Assembly: GCF_900184935.1 (NCBI RefSeq)
Contig: NZ_FXYE01000001.1
Span: 620,001-684,000, forward strand
DNA length: 64,000 nucleotides
Direction: 5' to 3'
Origin: Actibacterium lipolyticum
Lineage (GTDB): Bacteria > Pseudomonadota > Alphaproteobacteria > Rhodobacterales > Rhodobacteraceae
Shown here: piece by piece, positions 62,695-64,000 of the stretch
How positions within the stretch are numbered: position 1 is the first letter of the stretch
Layout of the letters: each line of letters begins with the position of its first letter
Translations under genes and position numbers: made by a program
Notes under the pieces: model-generated
What the model saw: only the letters and a program-made list of their open reading frames with translations
Told to the model about the DNA's origin: nothing
Databases searched by the model: none

Positions 62695-64000
62695 ATGACC
62701 GAGCTTAAAAACATCCGCAATTTCTCCATCGTGGCGCATATCGACCACGGTAAATCCACGCTTGCCGACCGGCTGATCCAGCTGACCGGAACAGTGGCCG
62801 AACGCGATATGAAAGAGCAGCTGCTCGACGCGATGGATATTGAGCGGGAACGCGGTATCACCATCAAGGCGAATACCGTTCGTATCGAATATCCCGCCAA
62901 AGATGGCGAGACTTACGTGCTCAACCTGATCGACACGCCCGGCCACGTTGACTTCGCCTACGAAGTCTCGCGCTCCATGCAGGCGGTCGAAGGGTCACTG
63001 CTGGTCGTCGATGCCTCCCAAGGGGTAGAGGCACAGACGCTGGCCAACGTGTATCAAGCCATCGACGCCGATCATGAAATCGTGCCCGTCCTGAACAAGG
63101 TCGACCTGCCTGCCGCCGATTGTGACCGCGTGGCCGAACAGATCGAAGACGTCATCGGCATCGACGCCACCGACGCCGTGCGCATCTCGGCAAAAACCGG
63201 CATTGGTATCCCCGACGTGCTGGAAGCCATCGTAACCCGCCTTCCGGCCCCCAAGGGCGACCGCGACGCGCCGCTTAAGGCGATGCTGGTCGACAGCTAT
63301 TACGACGCCTACCTTGGCGTTGTGGTCATCATCCGCGTGATCGACGGCGTTATCAAAAAAGGCGACCGGATCAAGATGATGCGCACCGGCGGGCTCTACC
63401 CGGTTGACCGCCTTGGCGTCTTCCGCCCCGCAATGCAAAACATCGCAGAGCTTGGCCCCGGTGAAATTGGCTTCCTCACCGCGTCCATCAAACAGGTGCG
63501 CGATACCCGCGTGGGCGACACGATCACCCACGAAAAGAAAGGCTGCACCGAACCACTGCCGGGCTTTAAACCTGCGCAGCCTGTGGTGTTCTGCGGCCTG
63601 TTCCCCGTGGACTCCGCCGAATTCGAAGACCTGCGCGACGCCATCGAAAAGCTGGCGCTGAACGATGCGTCCTTCTCTTATGAAATGGAAACCTCTGCCG
63701 CGCTTGGCTTTGGCTTCCGCTGCGGCTTCCTTGGCCTGCTGCACCTAGAGGTGATCCGCGACCGCCTTGAACGTGAATACGGCATTGACCTGATCACCAC
63801 CGCGCCCTCGGTTATCTACCACGTCCACATGAAGGACGGGACGATGCAGGAACTGCACAACCCCGCCGACATGCCCGACCTTACCTACGTCGATCACATC
63901 GAAGAGCCGCGCATCAAGGCGACCATCCTTGTGCCCGACGAATACCTGGGTGACGTGCTGAAACTCTGCCAAGATCGCCGCGGCATCCAGCAGGATCTGA
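62695..64000 (+). CDS. lepA: elongation factor 4 (LepA), 3' end beyond the window
   Basis: The open frame runs off the right edge; 435 complete codons are visible of about 600. It starts [27 protein letters not shown] with the G1 motif AHIDHGKST, then DTPGHVDF (G3) and NKVDLPAAD (G4), followed by the LepA-specific [15 protein letters not shown] and [11 protein letters not shown] segments. LepA is a ribosome-bound translational GTPase that back-translocates stalled ribosomes. Its 5' region (62452-62694) has no other gene. Confidence 0.97.
   Translation, partial: MTELKNIRNFSIVAHIDHGKSTLADRLIQLTGTVAERDMKEQLLDAMDIERERGITIKANTVRIEYPAKDGETYVLNLIDTPGHVDFAYEVSRSMQAVEGSLLVVDASQGVEAQTLANVYQAIDADHEIVPVLNKVDLPAADCDRVAEQIEDVIGIDATDAVRISAKTGIGIPDVLEAIVTRLPAPKGDRDAPLKAMLVDSYYDAYLGVVVIIRVIDGVIKKGDRIKMMRTGGLYPVDRLGVFRPAMQNIAELGPGEIGFLTASIKQVRDTRVGDTITHEKKGCTEPLPGFKPAQPVVFCGLFPVDSAEFEDLRDAIEKLALNDASFSYEMETSAALGFGFRCGFLGLLHLEVIRDRLEREYGIDLITTAPSVIYHVHMKDGTMQELHNPADMPDLTYVDHIEEPRIKATILVPDEYLGDVLKLCQDRRGIQQDL

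Noticed and set aside
1-64000. CRISPR arrays and ribosomal RNA
   Set aside because: No regularly spaced direct repeats and no rRNA-like sequence were seen. The repeats noted are dispersed and irregular.

Overview
The window looks like a chromosome segment from a marine alphaproteobacterium of the Rhodobacterales (Roseobacter-type). This rests on recognised gene content: a DUF1523 protein, a DUF6638-like protein with an AAA+ partner, a Hint-domain protein, the panB-panC pair, a tandem-domain aldehyde dehydrogenase next to deoC, and a PCu(A)C copper chaperone. No database search was possible. Family calls come from motifs and remembered family architecture.

Layout. (1) 1-12097 is core-like, GC-rich and tightly packed. 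It holds a peptide-type ABC binding protein, panBC (pantothenate synthesis), an M20 deacylase, and a seven-gene same-strand cluster built around an AAA+ ATPase, with a coiled-coil protein, DUF6638-like and DUF1523 proteins and small membrane proteins. Its function is not known to me. (2) About 12100-47050 is a 35 kb accessory region full of nucleases, toxins, integrase remnants and insertion sequences. (3) 47068-64000 is core-like again: aldehyde dehydrogenase/deoC, a DoxX-like membrane protein, argD-argF, a Hint protein, hrpB, meaB, rpmB, a PCu(A)C copper chaperone, a CobB-type sirtuin, a low-molecular-weight tyrosine phosphatase and the start of lepA.

The accessory region reads as a layered defence island. 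The left part holds the C-terminal half of a nuclease/STAND-type NTPase, cut by an IS3-family element present as one complete and one truncated head-to-tail copy. The matching N-terminal half lies about 19 kb away on the same strand, beyond a tRNA-Arg(TCT) gene. Between the halves sits an element-like block: a truncated tyrosine recombinase, a type I restriction-modification operon, an HNH endonuclease, a pPIWI-associated-nuclease-like protein, a large NERD-like protein, orphan antitoxin-like genes, an excisionase-like protein and the tRNA. The type I operon has the order hsdM-hsdS-acidic ORF-darT-like-hsdR. A DarT-type DNA ADP-ribosyltransferase toxin therefore sits inside the restriction operon with no recognisable DarG, and the strongly acidic 109-residue protein just upstream is the obvious candidate partner. 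This is the most striking arrangement in the window.

The right part (35-47 kb) carries PIN and GIY-YIG nuclease-like proteins, an exported protein, a LuxR-type regulator, a SRAP (YedK) protein, a Rieske-like membrane protein that has lost its iron-sulfur ligands, a frameshifted integrase, and a phage MuF head-protein/toxin fusion with an overlapping candidate immunity gene. The gaps hold copies of a short degenerate dispersed repeat.
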